34,734 nucleotides of DNA from JAUVXJ01 sp034430275 (GCA_034430275.1 DAOUEW010000132.1:1-34734), one strand, 5' to 3'; counted from the stretch's first letter, positions 25,823-33,939 are shown. Numbers and translations: made by a program. The notes: generated by a model not told the origin, from the letters alone.

Positions 25823-26281
25823 ATGGAAGATGGGACAGGGACGAGAAGCAGCAAGTTGTTCATGGTGGTAGCTCTTGTGCTCAGCGGATCCCTGCTACTG
25901 GGCTTGCTGGGCATCGGAGGATTGGTGCTTTACAGGCTCGTGTTGCAGCCTACCGAGGTCGCCACTGCGCCAGAACAAGTGGCAACGCCGACGAGGCAGC
26001 CTGTGGCGTCTAGCACGCCGACGAACTCGCCTTTGCCGAGCGCCACGCCGAGTCCCCCGACGGTCCCGGCACCCACCGCGACTCTGGTCGTGGCGGCAGC
26101 GAGCACGGAAACTCCGGCAGAACCGTCCAACGACGGTCCGGGGCTCAGCAGCCCCAGTCCGGAGCCGTCAGAGATGCCTGAGACCGGGTTCGGAGCTTTG
26201 GGGACGGCCTCACTTGGGTTGATGCTGGCGTGCCTGTTTGGCGGTGCTCGAGCGGTGAGACATCTCAGGGCGCAGCAGTGA
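25823..26281 (+). CDS. Cell-surface protein with LPXTG-like sorting end
   Basis: The protein is 152 aa from the ATG at 25823; an upstream TTG would add 14 residues but lacks better signals. An N-terminal membrane helix (about residues 12-38) is followed by a roughly 75-residue Pro/Thr/Ser linker. The C-terminus has a sorting-signal layout: MPETGFG, a hydrophobic stretch (LGTASLGLMLACLFGG) and a basic tail (ARAVRHLRAQQ). The motif is MPETG rather than LPXTG. If a sortase accepts it, the protein would be fixed to the wall; if not, it is a two-helix protein with an external stalk. No sortase gene is in the window. Confidence 0.75.
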   Translation: MEDGTGTRSSKLFMVVALVLSGSLLLGLLGIGGLVLYRLVLQPTEVATAPEQVATPTRQPVASSTPTNSPLPSATPSPPTVPAPTATLVVAAASTETPAEPSNDGPGLSSPSPEPSEMPETGFGALGTASLGLMLACLFGGARAVRHLRAQQ

Positions 26282-26288
26282 TGGCGCC

Positions 26289-26320
26289 GGGCTAGCTTGG
26301 CTTCGTCAAGCAGCTAGCCG
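26289..26320 (+). other. Strong stem-loop upstream of the LCP gene
   Basis: CGGCTAGCT and AGCTAGCCG form a perfect 9-bp stem with a 14-nt loop that can pair further (TTG with CAA). It lies between the stop at 26281 and the ribosome-binding site GGAAGGAG (26331-26338). No T-run follows, so termination would be weak. The palindrome could instead be an operator or an attenuation element separating the LCP gene from the cluster. Confidence 0.5.
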
Positions 26321-26344
26321 AACGTGGGCTGGAAGGAGCGAAGA

Positions 26345-27697
26345 GTGATTGGGCAGCCTGTCAAGGGCCGCACGTCCCTGCTTGCGCGAGTCGATCGCAT
26401 CGTGAGCACGATAGTGGCGGTTGCCTTTCTCATCACTGGCTTTCAAACGGGGTACCGTCTGACACACGGGGCTGGGTCTGTGTTCACGTCCATCAAGTGG
26501 TCGCTGGTGAGCGATAGACCTTCGCCAGCAGCTGCACCGGTGGAGACACCAGTCCCCGTACAGGCATCCCTTCCGTCGTGGCTGGGCACGGAGCGATTCA
26601 ATGTACTGCTCATGGGTTTGGACCAGCGTGAGGGGTCGGCCCTTCCCGGAAGAGCTGACGTGATCATGATCGCCAGTGTGAACCCGGAGACCCGGAAGGT
26701 GGGTCTGCTGTCCATCCCACGAGACCTGTGGGTGGAGATACCAGGGCACGGCGAGAACCGTATCAACAGCGCCTACTTCTACGGTGAGTTCGACGGCGCT
26801 GAGGGCGGTGGACCCGGCCTGATGAAGCGTACCATAGAGCTCAACTTCGGCATCAACATGGACTACTATGGCACGCTCGACTTCGAGTGCTTCAAGCAGA
26901 TCATAGACATCCTGGGAGGCATAACCGTGGATGTGCCGGAAGAGATCAGAGACGATCAGTACCCGGACGATAGCTATGGGTATACGAGGATCTACATCCC
27001 CGCAGGCAAACAACAGATGGACGGGGAGACGGCACTCCAGTACGTCAGGGCGCGGCATCAGAGCAGCGATTTCTCGAGAATGCGCAGGCAACAGCAAGTG
27101 CTCCTGGCGGTGCGCGAGAAGGCTCTGAGACTGGACATTATCTTCTCTCTACCGGAACTGATACCCTTGTTGGGCAGGGCTTTCTCTACCGACTTGCCGA
27201 CTGAACGGCTGCTTGCCCTCGCCAATCTGGGGTCACAGGTCAAGCTGGAGGACGTGGAACTGAGTGTGATCGACGAGTCGCTGACCATCCCCTACGTGGC
27301 ACCCGACGGCGCTCAGGTGTTGCTCCCCAGGGTGGATCAGATCCAGGCACTGGTGGGTGAGCTGTTCGACGATGCTCCCGCGGCTGTCGAGTCGTTTGAG
27401 ATCGGTACGCTCGATGCTCAGGTTCTGGTGCGTGCCGATGTGGCGAGGCCTGGGCTGGCTACGGAGGTGGCCGATCTGCTTCAGCGTCGTGGTTACGACG
27501 CGGGGGCGGCGGACGACGGAGTCCAGATCGAATCTGAGGGCACATTCATTGCCAGCCGTCGAGACATGGCTGAGACAGCAGTCCTCATCGCGGGGCTGCT
27601 GCGAGTGGCACCGGAGTTCGTGATGCTCGAGCCCAGCGTTGAAGGGGACACGGATATCGTGATCACCTTGGGACGCGATTTCGTGATGCCTGAATAG
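26345..27697 (+). CDS. LytR-CpsA-Psr (LCP) family wall-glycopolymer ligase
   Basis: The protein is 450 aa from the GTG at 26345, which has GGAAGGAG 6 nt upstream; an upstream GTG at 26324 lacks a site. One membrane helix (about residues 18-40) anchors an extracellular LCP domain (about 80-235): FNVLLMGLDQR, RADVIMIASVN, the arginine motif LLSIPRDLWVEIPG, RINSAYFYG, and YVRARHQSSDFSRMRRQQQV. A LytR_C-type domain follows (about 345-450, DAQVLVRADV... DIVITLGRDF). LCP enzymes attach polyprenyl-linked polymers to peptidoglycan or proteins. It is the last + strand gene of the long cluster and converges on a minus-strand gene 51 bp away, so the transcription unit probably ends here. Confidence 0.92.
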   Translation: MIGQPVKGRTSLLARVDRIVSTIVAVAFLITGFQTGYRLTHGAGSVFTSIKWSLVSDRPSPAAAPVETPVPVQASLPSWLGTERFNVLLMGLDQREGSALPGRADVIMIASVNPETRKVGLLSIPRDLWVEIPGHGENRINSAYFYGEFDGAEGGGPGLMKRTIELNFGINMDYYGTLDFECFKQIIDILGGITVDVPEEIRDDQYPDDSYGYTRIYIPAGKQQMDGETALQYVRARHQSSDFSRMRRQQQVLLAVREKALRLDIIFSLPELIPLLGRAFSTDLPTERLLALANLGSQVKLEDVELSVIDESLTIPYVAPDGAQVLLPRVDQIQALVGELFDDAPAAVESFEIGTLDAQVLVRADVARPGLATEVADLLQRRGYDAGAADDGVQIESEGTFIASRRDMAETAVLIAGLLRVAPEFVMLEPSVEGDTDIVITLGRDFVMPE

Positions 27698-27748
27698 AGG
27701 ACTGTGAAACGGATGGGGACCAGTTCGTTGAACTTGACAGAACAACCG

Positions 27749-28648
27749 CTACGGCGTATCGGGCTCTGTGACGGGCTTGAGCCACTCGCTGGCGCACCAG
27801 CCGACCACTCCGTCGCTTTCGAGTTGCCACCATACGAAGCCATCGGCGTTCTCGGGGCCACCCACGACGAGCAACTGGTCGCCATCCTCGAGCATCTCGA
27901 TGGTCTGGTAGGTGAGGCCTGCGTTGTCCCTCATGCGAAGCCCAGTGCTCTCGGTATTCACCACCCTCACGTAGCCTCCCACGGAGATGAGGGGAGTCGA
28001 GGCGGTGGTCACCTCCGAGGGCTCTATCTCGGTGAGCAGGGAGAGGTCCAGTCCGCGCGCGAGGAAGTGTTCGTAGCCAAGTGCTCCGAGAGCCATAGCT
28101 TCGTCGACTGGAGCGTCTTCGTGCCATTCTATGCGAGCTCGGCTGAAGTACTGGGAGATCACACCTTCTTCGACGATGAGCTCGCTAATCGGAAGCCCCA
28201 GGATCTCGGGACCACCTTGGGCCAGGTAGTAGGTGAGGAAACTGAAACAGACGTTGTGTCCAGTCTCAGGGAAGTAGCGGCACAACTCGTCTTGGATCAT
28301 GGGCTCGGGAACCGAAGCGACCCGGGGCGTTTGCCGTCCCAGCAGTTGACCCAACGGGCTGAAGCTGGGTTCGCCGGAAACCTGGTCCCCGGTGGCGCAT
28401 TCGATGCGGCCACGCTGGAAATACTGGACGAGCCGACCCTTGTCTTCGAAAGCATCAGTGATCGGGGGACCCCAGACCTGAAGCCCACCTGTGTCCTGGA
28501 AGAGGGTCAGGAATGGCTCGTCTACGTAGCGCCCACTCTCGGGGAAATACGTGGCCGTGTCTTGCTGTGCCAGCCCGGGGTGGACAGCCAGCAAGAGGAG
28601 GACCGCGGCCAGACAAAGGATAGTGGGCAGGAGGATCTTCTTCACCAT
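27749..28648 (-). CDS. Secreted SH3-domain protein with YFPETGH-type repeats
   Basis: The protein is 299 aa, ATG at 28646-28648. The signal peptide is MVKKILLPTILCLAAVLLLL through the AVHPGLAQ cleavage region. Two related repeats of about 50 residues follow (ATYFPESGRYVDEPFLTLFQ... VQYFQRGRIEC and CRYFPETGHNVCFSFLTYYL... SQYFSRARIEW), a repeat type I associate with secreted Chloroflexota proteins. A C-terminal SH3_3-like domain (about 215-290; VVNTESTGLRMRDNAG... VGWCASEWLKPV) may bind wall peptide or glycan. It has its own promoter on the minus strand and converges with the LCP gene. The opposite-strand frame across the same DNA is a shadow. Confidence 0.88.
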   Translation of the reverse strand: MVKKILLPTILCLAAVLLLLAVHPGLAQQDTATYFPESGRYVDEPFLTLFQDTGGLQVWGPPITDAFEDKGRLVQYFQRGRIECATGDQVSGEPSFSPLGQLLGRQTPRVASVPEPMIQDELCRYFPETGHNVCFSFLTYYLAQGGPEILGLPISELIVEEGVISQYFSRARIEWHEDAPVDEAMALGALGYEHFLARGLDLSLLTEIEPSEVTTASTPLISVGGYVRVVNTESTGLRMRDNAGLTYQTIEMLEDGDQLLVVGGPENADGFVWWQLESDGVVGWCASEWLKPVTEPDTP

Positions 28649-28681
28649 GTTGACCCTGTCCAGTGAGGCGTTCTTAACGCA

Positions 28682-28711
28682 ATTGTATCACACCATTCTC
28701 ACCAACGACAA
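28682..28711 (-). promoter_or_regulatory. Extended -10 promoter for the SH3 protein gene
   Basis: On the minus strand TTGTCG (28706-28711) and TACAAT (28682-28687) are 18 bp apart, and TGA directly before TACAAT makes an extended -10. The predicted start is near 28675, about 27 nt before the ATG. It lies in the divergent region shared with the + strand gene at 28790. Confidence 0.6.
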
Positions 28712-28789
28712 ACAGATTGTGTGATCTGCATTGGAGATAAAGCCGCGGACAGTGAATGGATCTACGTGCAGGCGGTCAGGAGGCGGACG

Positions 28790-31261
28790 ATGAATGAGCA
28801 ACTGGAGGTGCAAGCCGCAAGACTTCAGATAGTGGGGGGCAGGCTCGCCGTGAGCGAGCTGCCAGATTCTGGCGTCGCCTCGGAGTCTGAGGGCGGCAAC
28901 TGGGGTACCCTCTATGCGGTCTCTCACGTGGTCACTGAAGGCCCAGCAGTGGAGCGTATCCGTGACCGGATCGAGGGTGTGGCGGAGGAAACCTACCGGC
29001 GGTCGCCGGGCGGAGTCACGAACCGGCTCCGTCAGGCAGTAAGAAACGCCAACCGGTACATGTACCTGAGGAACCGGGTGCGTGGACAGCGACAGGCGCT
29101 GTTTGCCGCGCTGGGCTGCGCCGCGATCCGGGGCACTGACGCCTACGCCTGCGGCGTGGGTCCGCACAGCGTCTTCGTCTTGAGCCAGGGCAGAGTGCGA
29201 GGTCATGTGAATCACATCTCGCGCTCGAGTAGGGGCGGCGAGGAGACGTGGAAACAGAACGGACATGCCCTAGGCCACAGTGCCACCCTGGCTGACCCCA
29301 AGTTCTCGTACCGGCAGATCGCCCCTGGTGACCTGCTCGTGATCGTAACCGGGGACGGTGCCGAGTTCGTCGAGCAGCGGGTCTACGAACTGGCTGGACT
29401 GCTCGACAGTTGTGGTGTCCAGGCGGCGGCCAGGCAACTTGGGGACTTGCTGGGAGCGGAGATGAAGGGCTCAGCCCTGCTGCTCCGGCTGGGGGCGCCG
29501 AATACGTGGGCGATGAGCGGTCCTACGTCCGCGCCGAAGAGGGTCAGCGAGAGCAGGGTCTCTGCCGCGCGGGTGTTCGCCCGCGCGTGGGGGCAGACAC
29601 GGGAGAGGAAGGAAGAGCAGGGCAGGGTAGTACCACCCATGGACTGGGAAGGTTACCCTGACTTGGACATCCAGGACGTGGATGCGCCGATGGCAAGACA
29701 GCCGTCCGCCCGCAGGAGTACCGTGGATTCTTATCTCAGAGGGGACTCCTCGAGAGCGAGAGGCGGGGTGCCACGGGGCCAGGCCGTCGAGAGGGGAGTG
29801 GAGGCCGCCCGGATGGGCGGGACGGTGCTGCTGTCGGTGCTGATGGGCCTGGTAGCAGGAGGTCTGGGGCTCCTTCGATCGGCGGCAGCGACGGTTAGGC
29901 GGGGCTGGGGCTGGATGAGGCGATATCGGATCCTCGAACGGGTGATCCATGGCATCGGCCTGGCCATCCTGGCCGTGGGAGCCGGCATCAAGGGTTTGGT
30001 GGTGGGCATCCTTCCCGAGCGACCGGGAGCGAGCAGGACCTACGCTGCGTCTGCTAGACCTATGGTCAGGGCCAAGGTCCTGGTCTTCCATCCGTCTCGT
30101 CGTACGCGTGCGTTGATAGGCGCGGTTTTGTTGCTCGGCGCCGCCATCCTCGTCGGCACCTCCGTGTTGAGCATCAAGGCTCGCCTAGCAAAGGCTGAAG
30201 TGGAGGAACTGGCGGCTGAGGTGGAAGAACTACTCACCCAGGTTGACGCAGAGGAAGACACAGAGGCCAGGATGGCGCTGTTGGCTGAGGCGCAGGGCCT
30301 GCTCGACCAACCGGCTGAAGGGCAGGTCGAAAGCCCCTCACTGGACGAGCTGAGCCGCGAGGTGGCGCTACACTGGGATGGGCTGACCGGCGTGGTGCGG
30401 CTGCCATTAACGCAGGAGGTAGTCTGGTCTACCGCTGAACAGAGTGCACAGCACATAGTGGTCCACGACGACGCCGCTTACGTGGTCGACGAGTCTGGCA
30501 CGTTCGTGTACCAGTACGCCTTGGACGATACGGGGCGGCTGGTGGCGGACCAGGAGCCGTTAAGGTGGGAGCTTCCTGGGCAACAGGGCGAGTTGTCGGC
30601 CGACCAGATCGCGGACTTCGAATGGGTGGAAGCCGCCAACGGTCGACTTACTCCGGCCTTGCTCATCCTCACCACGGAAGGTTCTGTGCTGGAATTGGGC
30701 ACGGATGGCTCGTTGATGACTGTGGCTGTCTCTCAGCTCTTGCCGTGGGAGAACCCCCAGGCGCTGGGAACGTACTCGGGCAACCTCTACGTGCTGGATC
30801 CGGGCCACGAGAACATCATCAAGTACGTGCCCGATGGCGACGACTATCAGCATGACCCCGTGGACTACCTGCGGGCGGCAGCAGATGTCCCATGGCCTGA
30901 GGTGATTGACATGTCCATCGATGGGTTCATCTATCTGCTTCTCGCGGATGGGTCCATCATGAAGTTCGCCGGCGGAGAAGCCCAGGCCTTCCCAGAGAAA
31001 GGGCTGTATCCTCCGCTAGAGGAGCCGCTGGGCATCAGTGCTTCTCCGGATTCTTCGTCTGTGTTCGTAGCCGATTCCTCGGAGGGCCGGATCGTGGAGT
31101 TCACCCTGGAGGGGCAGTTCGTGCGGCAGTACCGCGCCTCCTTGGACGGCGAAGATCACCTCGGGGAGATGACGGCTTTCACCGTTGATGCAACTCGCAG
31201 CCGTGTTCTCATCGCCACCGCTTCGGGCTTGTACAGCGCTGCGCTACCGTCGCTGCAATAG
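28790..31261 (+). CDS. Membrane protein: degenerate PP2C domain plus beta-propeller
   Basis: The protein is 823 aa from the ATG at 28790 (AGGAGG 6 nt upstream); the longer frame from 28721 lacks a site. Residues 1-235 look like a PP2C phosphatase fold, but the metal-binding motifs are gone: the usual ADGMGG position reads AVSHVVTEG (43-51) and GDSR reads GPHS (124-127). A basic linker, hydrophobic segments at about 337-365 and 383-410, and a clear membrane helix at about 439-462 follow. Then comes a short Glu-rich coiled coil and an NHL/beta-propeller-like domain (about 540-823, with LYVLDPGHENIIKY and SVFVADSSEGRIVEF). It looks like a pseudophosphatase sensor with an extracytoplasmic propeller. 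An N-in topology is likely but unproven. Confidence 0.75.
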   Translation: MNEQLEVQAARLQIVGGRLAVSELPDSGVASESEGGNWGTLYAVSHVVTEGPAVERIRDRIEGVAEETYRRSPGGVTNRLRQAVRNANRYMYLRNRVRGQRQALFAALGCAAIRGTDAYACGVGPHSVFVLSQGRVRGHVNHISRSSRGGEETWKQNGHALGHSATLADPKFSYRQIAPGDLLVIVTGDGAEFVEQRVYELAGLLDSCGVQAAARQLGDLLGAEMKGSALLLRLGAPNTWAMSGPTSAPKRVSESRVSAARVFARAWGQTRERKEEQGRVVPPMDWEGYPDLDIQDVDAPMARQPSARRSTVDSYLRGDSSRARGGVPRGQAVERGVEAARMGGTVLLSVLMGLVAGGLGLLRSAAATVRRGWGWMRRYRILERVIHGIGLAILAVGAGIKGLVVGILPERPGASRTYAASARPMVRAKVLVFHPSRRTRALIGAVLLLGAAILVGTSVLSIKARLAKAEVEELAAEVEELLTQVDAEEDTEARMALLAEAQGLLDQPAEGQVESPSLDELSREVALHWDGLTGVVRLPLTQEVVWSTAEQSAQHIVVHDDAAYVVDESGTFVYQYALDDTGRLVADQEPLRWELPGQQGELSADQIADFEWVEAANGRLTPALLILTTEGSVLELGTDGSLMTVAVSQLLPWENPQALGTYSGNLYVLDPGHENIIKYVPDGDDYQHDPVDYLRAAADVPWPEVIDMSIDGFIYLLLADGSIMKFAGGEAQAFPEKGLYPPLEEPLGISASPDSSSVFVADSSEGRIVEFTLEGQFVRQYRASLDGEDHLGEMTAFTVDATRSRVLIATASGLYSAALPSLQ

Positions 31262-31359
31262 GATGGGGGCAGGTCAGCGCTACGTTCGCGCCTGTTGGGG
31301 CACCTCTGGCCCGGAACGTCGCTTACGGGTTGCCTTTTGGCGCCGTCAAAGACACCGAG

Positions 31360-31377
31360 AGCCGGGAAGTGCCGGCT
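31360..31377 (+). other. Stem-loop upstream of the subtilisin gene
   Basis: AGCCGG and CCGGCT form a perfect 6-bp stem with a 6-nt loop, ending 5 nt before the ribosome-binding site GGAGGGAG (31383-31390). No T-run follows. It may affect translation or be incidental in GC-rich DNA. Confidence 0.3.
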
Positions 31378-31396
31378 TGTGTGGAGGGAGTTCGCA

Positions 31397-32620
31397 GTGC
31401 GCGCAAGTAAGATACACCAGACACTGGCCAAGGATCTGGCATCGTGGGGCGGTGTTTCGCCTATCCGCGTGATCGTGAAGTACAGAGAACACGTGGCCAA
31501 GGCCAAAGCAATCGAGTCGGCGAGGCTGCCTGAAGCGCCGTCGCGAGTGCTCAGCGTGATGCCGGCCGTAGCTCTGGCTGCGGCACCCACGCAGATCGAG
31601 GCACTTAGTCAAGAGCCCGACGTCGAACGGATATGGCCGGACCTGCGGGTACATTCCTGCCTGGACGTGAGCGCACCCCTGATTGGGGCTCCGTGGGTCT
31701 GGAGTCAGGGGTATACTGGTGCTGGCGTGGGCATCGTCATCCTCGACACGGGGATAGATCTGGAGCACGTAGACTTCGCTGGCCGAGTCGCAGGCTCCGC
31801 CGATTTCACCGGCGAGGGCGTAGTCGACCTCAACGGTCACGGGACCCACGTGGCTGGCATCGCGTGCGGCGACGGACGTGCTGAGGACGGCGCATACAGG
31901 GGGGTCGCGCCCGGTGCTGACCTGTACGTAGCGAAAGTGCTGGATCGAACCGGTGCGGCGTACATGAGCGACGTGATGGCCGGGATCGATTGGGCCATCC
32001 AGCAAGACGTGCACGTACTTAACCTCTCCCTGTCTGGGCCGGCTCCTGGCGACGGCAGTGATGCCCTCTCCGAGACCTGCGACCTGGTGGCCGAACGTGG
32101 CTTCGTAGTGTGCGTAGCCGCAGGCAACTCGGGTCCCGAGACCAGCAGCATTGGACCACCCGGCTGCGCGCGACAGGTGATCACGGTGGGCGCGTCTACC
32201 GACGATGACACGGTCATGGAGGCCTCTTCGCGAGGGCCGACCTCGGACGGGCGCACCAAGCCAGACGTGCTTTTCCCCGGCACAGGCATCTTAGCGTGTC
32301 GGGCGCAGGGCACCGACTTGGGCAATCCCCTGAACTCTGCGTATACCGAGATGTCCGGAACGAGCATGGCCACGCCGCATGCATCTGGTGTAGCTGCCCT
32401 GCTGCTGGAGGCCGATCCCGGCCTCACGCCGGCGGAGATCAAGGAGTTGATGATGTCCAGCGCCGTCGATCTGAGACTCGAAGAGAACACACAAGGGGCG
32501 GGGCGGGGAGACGCGAGTGAGGCGATAACGCAGACCCGAGTGCCTGACGATCTCCCCCAGACAGCGGGCTGTCTGGCGCAGCTACCGGCGTTGTTGGAGC
32601 TGCTACGAGGTCTGTGGTAG
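31397..32620 (+). CDS. Subtilisin-like serine protease (S8) without signal peptide
   Basis: The protein is 407 aa from the GTG at 31397 with GGAGGGAG 6 nt upstream; a frame open from 31295 has no such site. Residues 1-90 resemble an I9-type propeptide (VRVIVKYREH... VERIWPDLRV). The catalytic domain (about 92-365) has Asp117 (VILDTGID), His148 (NGHGTHVAGI) and Ser323 (GTSMATPHASG), plus the oxyanion Asn in AAGNSGPE, so the triad is complete. No signal peptide or membrane helix is visible with this start, so it is either intracellular or exported another way. The gap after the preceding propeller gene is 135 bp. The target is unknown. Confidence 0.9.
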   Translation: MRASKIHQTLAKDLASWGGVSPIRVIVKYREHVAKAKAIESARLPEAPSRVLSVMPAVALAAAPTQIEALSQEPDVERIWPDLRVHSCLDVSAPLIGAPWVWSQGYTGAGVGIVILDTGIDLEHVDFAGRVAGSADFTGEGVVDLNGHGTHVAGIACGDGRAEDGAYRGVAPGADLYVAKVLDRTGAAYMSDVMAGIDWAIQQDVHVLNLSLSGPAPGDGSDALSETCDLVAERGFVVCVAAGNSGPETSSIGPPGCARQVITVGASTDDDTVMEASSRGPTSDGRTKPDVLFPGTGILACRAQGTDLGNPLNSAYTEMSGTSMATPHASGVAALLLEADPGLTPAEIKELMMSSAVDLRLEENTQGAGRGDASEAITQTRVPDDLPQTAGCLAQLPALLELLRGLW

Positions 32621-32781
32621 TGGCGCGGACTGGCGGGCGGTGCAAGACTGGAAGAGCGCGGGACGGAGGTGGGCAGACGTCGCCTGGGCAGTATCCGTGC
32701 GTCCCAGGTCGCTGTGGTGCGTTCCAGAGGCATCAGCGGGTCCATGTTCCGAGGTTCTCGTTGGTGTGTTGCCGGTATGGC

Positions 32782-32810
32782 TTGTGAGCGGGGTACCCGT
32801 ATGCTAGAAT
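32782..32810 (+). promoter_or_regulatory. Sigma-70-type promoter of the GATase-like lipoprotein gene
   Basis: TTGTGA (32782-32787) and TAGAAT (32805-32810) are 17 bp apart, and TGC directly before TAGAAT gives an extended -10. The predicted start is near 32817, about 35 nt before the GTG at 32852. The rest of the 231-bp gap holds only a weak stem (CCTGGG at 32683-32688 with CCCAGG at 32703-32708). Confidence 0.72.
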
Positions 32811-32851
32811 AGAGAAGAGTCAAGTTCGTTGATGTGGGAGGCTGAAAGGGG

Positions 32852-33766
32852 GTGAGGGGCTTCTATCATGTGCTGGGATGTGTCGGGCTAGGCCTGCTGT
32901 TGGTGGCCTGTGTGCCTTTTGGCATAGTTGCATCACCAACGCCGACGGCCACGATAGTACCATCCCCCAGCGCAAGGGCTACCTGGACCCCCAGCCCCTT
33001 GCCCACTGCCACGGCGACCGACACGCCGACGCGCACTCCCACGCCAGAACCCACTGCCACCCCGCGTGGACACCTGGAAGCTGTGGTGATTCTACATGGT
33101 CCTTCACGTTTCCTTCAGGTTGACCAGGTGTTGGCGGACAACGACGTATCCTCCGTGCCCGTGCTCGCCTATTCGGGCGAGGTGATTCCGGACTTGAGGA
33201 CCTTCGATGCCGTCATTCTGTCCGGCGGCGAGTATCCGCCGAGGGAGTTCGACAACGTGGGCTTCTTGCAGCAGGAGCGAGACCGTGTCCTCGAAGCCAT
33301 CGACGCGGGTGTACCAGTCCTGGGGATCTGTTTGGGACACCAGTTGCTGGCCCACTGGCTTGGGGGGAGCGTGGAGCGGAGCCCACAGTTTGAAGTGGGG
33401 TGGTTGGTGGTCACGCTCAGCGATACGAGCCTCGAGGATCCTCTCCTGGAGGGCCTAGACCCGCAATACCATGCCTTCTTGTGGCATTGGGACCAGGTAG
33501 CAGAGTTGCCGCCCGGAGGGGTGAACTTGGCCTCTTCTGATCTGTGTCCCATTCAGGCATTTCGGTACGGGGACTTGCCGGTGTGGGGGGTACAGTCGAA
33601 CCCACAATACGATGCATCTCTGGCCGAGAGTGTCCTGCTGGGTGCAGAGTGGCTGGCCGATCTAGGCGTCGATGCGCAGGAGATGGCCAAGCTCGGATAC
33701 GAGGTGGACGACGGCAGTCAAGATCGCATCTTCAGCAACTTCTTCAGCTATGTGAGGAGTCATTGA
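32852..33766 (+). CDS. Lipoprotein with class I glutamine-amidotransferase fold
   Basis: The protein is 304 aa, from a GTG with GGGAGG upstream. A lipobox (LLVAC) places the lipidated cysteine at residue 20; a Pro/Thr linker of about 50 residues follows. Residues 73-275 form a class I GATase domain like the glutaminase half of GMP synthase: VVILHGPSRF, AVILSGGEYPP, the nucleophile elbow GICLGHQ with Cys160, and FLWHWDQV. The final motif, normally QFHPE with the catalytic His and Glu, reads QSNPQ (248-252), so Cys remains but the His-Glu pair is lost. A surface location is unusual for this fold. It is probably a binding protein or an enzyme with altered chemistry. A likely terminator follows at 33844-33870. 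Confidence 0.82.
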   Translation: MRGFYHVLGCVGLGLLLVACVPFGIVASPTPTATIVPSPSARATWTPSPLPTATATDTPTRTPTPEPTATPRGHLEAVVILHGPSRFLQVDQVLADNDVSSVPVLAYSGEVIPDLRTFDAVILSGGEYPPREFDNVGFLQQERDRVLEAIDAGVPVLGICLGHQLLAHWLGGSVERSPQFEVGWLVVTLSDTSLEDPLLEGLDPQYHAFLWHWDQVAELPPGGVNLASSDLCPIQAFRYGDLPVWGVQSNPQYDASLAESVLLGAEWLADLGVDAQEMAKLGYEVDDGSQDRIFSNFFSYVRSH

Positions 33767-33843
33767 GGCGACAGCTATCCAAGTGGTCAGGAAGGCTCAA
33801 GTCTGGTGGGTGGCGGCGTGGGTATCGAGCAAGCCCGTTGGGC

Positions 33844-33870
33844 GCCAGACGTAAGCCATGTCTGTCTGGC
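33844..33870 (+). terminator. Possible terminator after the GATase-like gene
   Basis: GCCAGAC and GTCTGGC form a perfect 7-bp stem with a 13-nt loop, and the alternative pairing CAGAC/GTCTG gives a tighter loop. A modest T-rich tail (ATTGTTCCTT) follows. It lies between the lipoprotein gene and the tRNA promoter, where a terminator is expected. Confidence 0.45.
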
Positions 33871-33901
33871 ATTGTTCCTTGCTATCCTCCGATCTGATGG
33901 T

Positions 33902-33930
33902 TTGAATAGAGGGGTGGTTCGTGGTATAAT
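33902..33930 (+). promoter_or_regulatory. Strong promoter of the tRNA genes
   Basis: TTGAAT (33902-33907) and a perfect TATAAT (33925-33930) are 17 bp apart. The predicted start is near 33937, just before the first base of tRNA-Leu at 33940. It probably drives both tRNAs and perhaps tig. Confidence 0.85.
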
Positions 33931-33939
33931 AGACCAGTG

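Noticed and set aside
27722..27734. AGTTC-GTT-GAACT stem between the converging LCP and SH3 genes as a two-way terminator
   Set aside because: The stem is only 5 bp with a 3-nt loop and no T-run follows on either strand; the real terminator is not identified.
27704..28666. 320-aa plus-strand frame opposite the SH3 protein
   Set aside because: The minus-strand frame has a signal peptide, repeats, an SH3 domain and a promoter; the plus-strand frame is its mirror and has no recognisable features.
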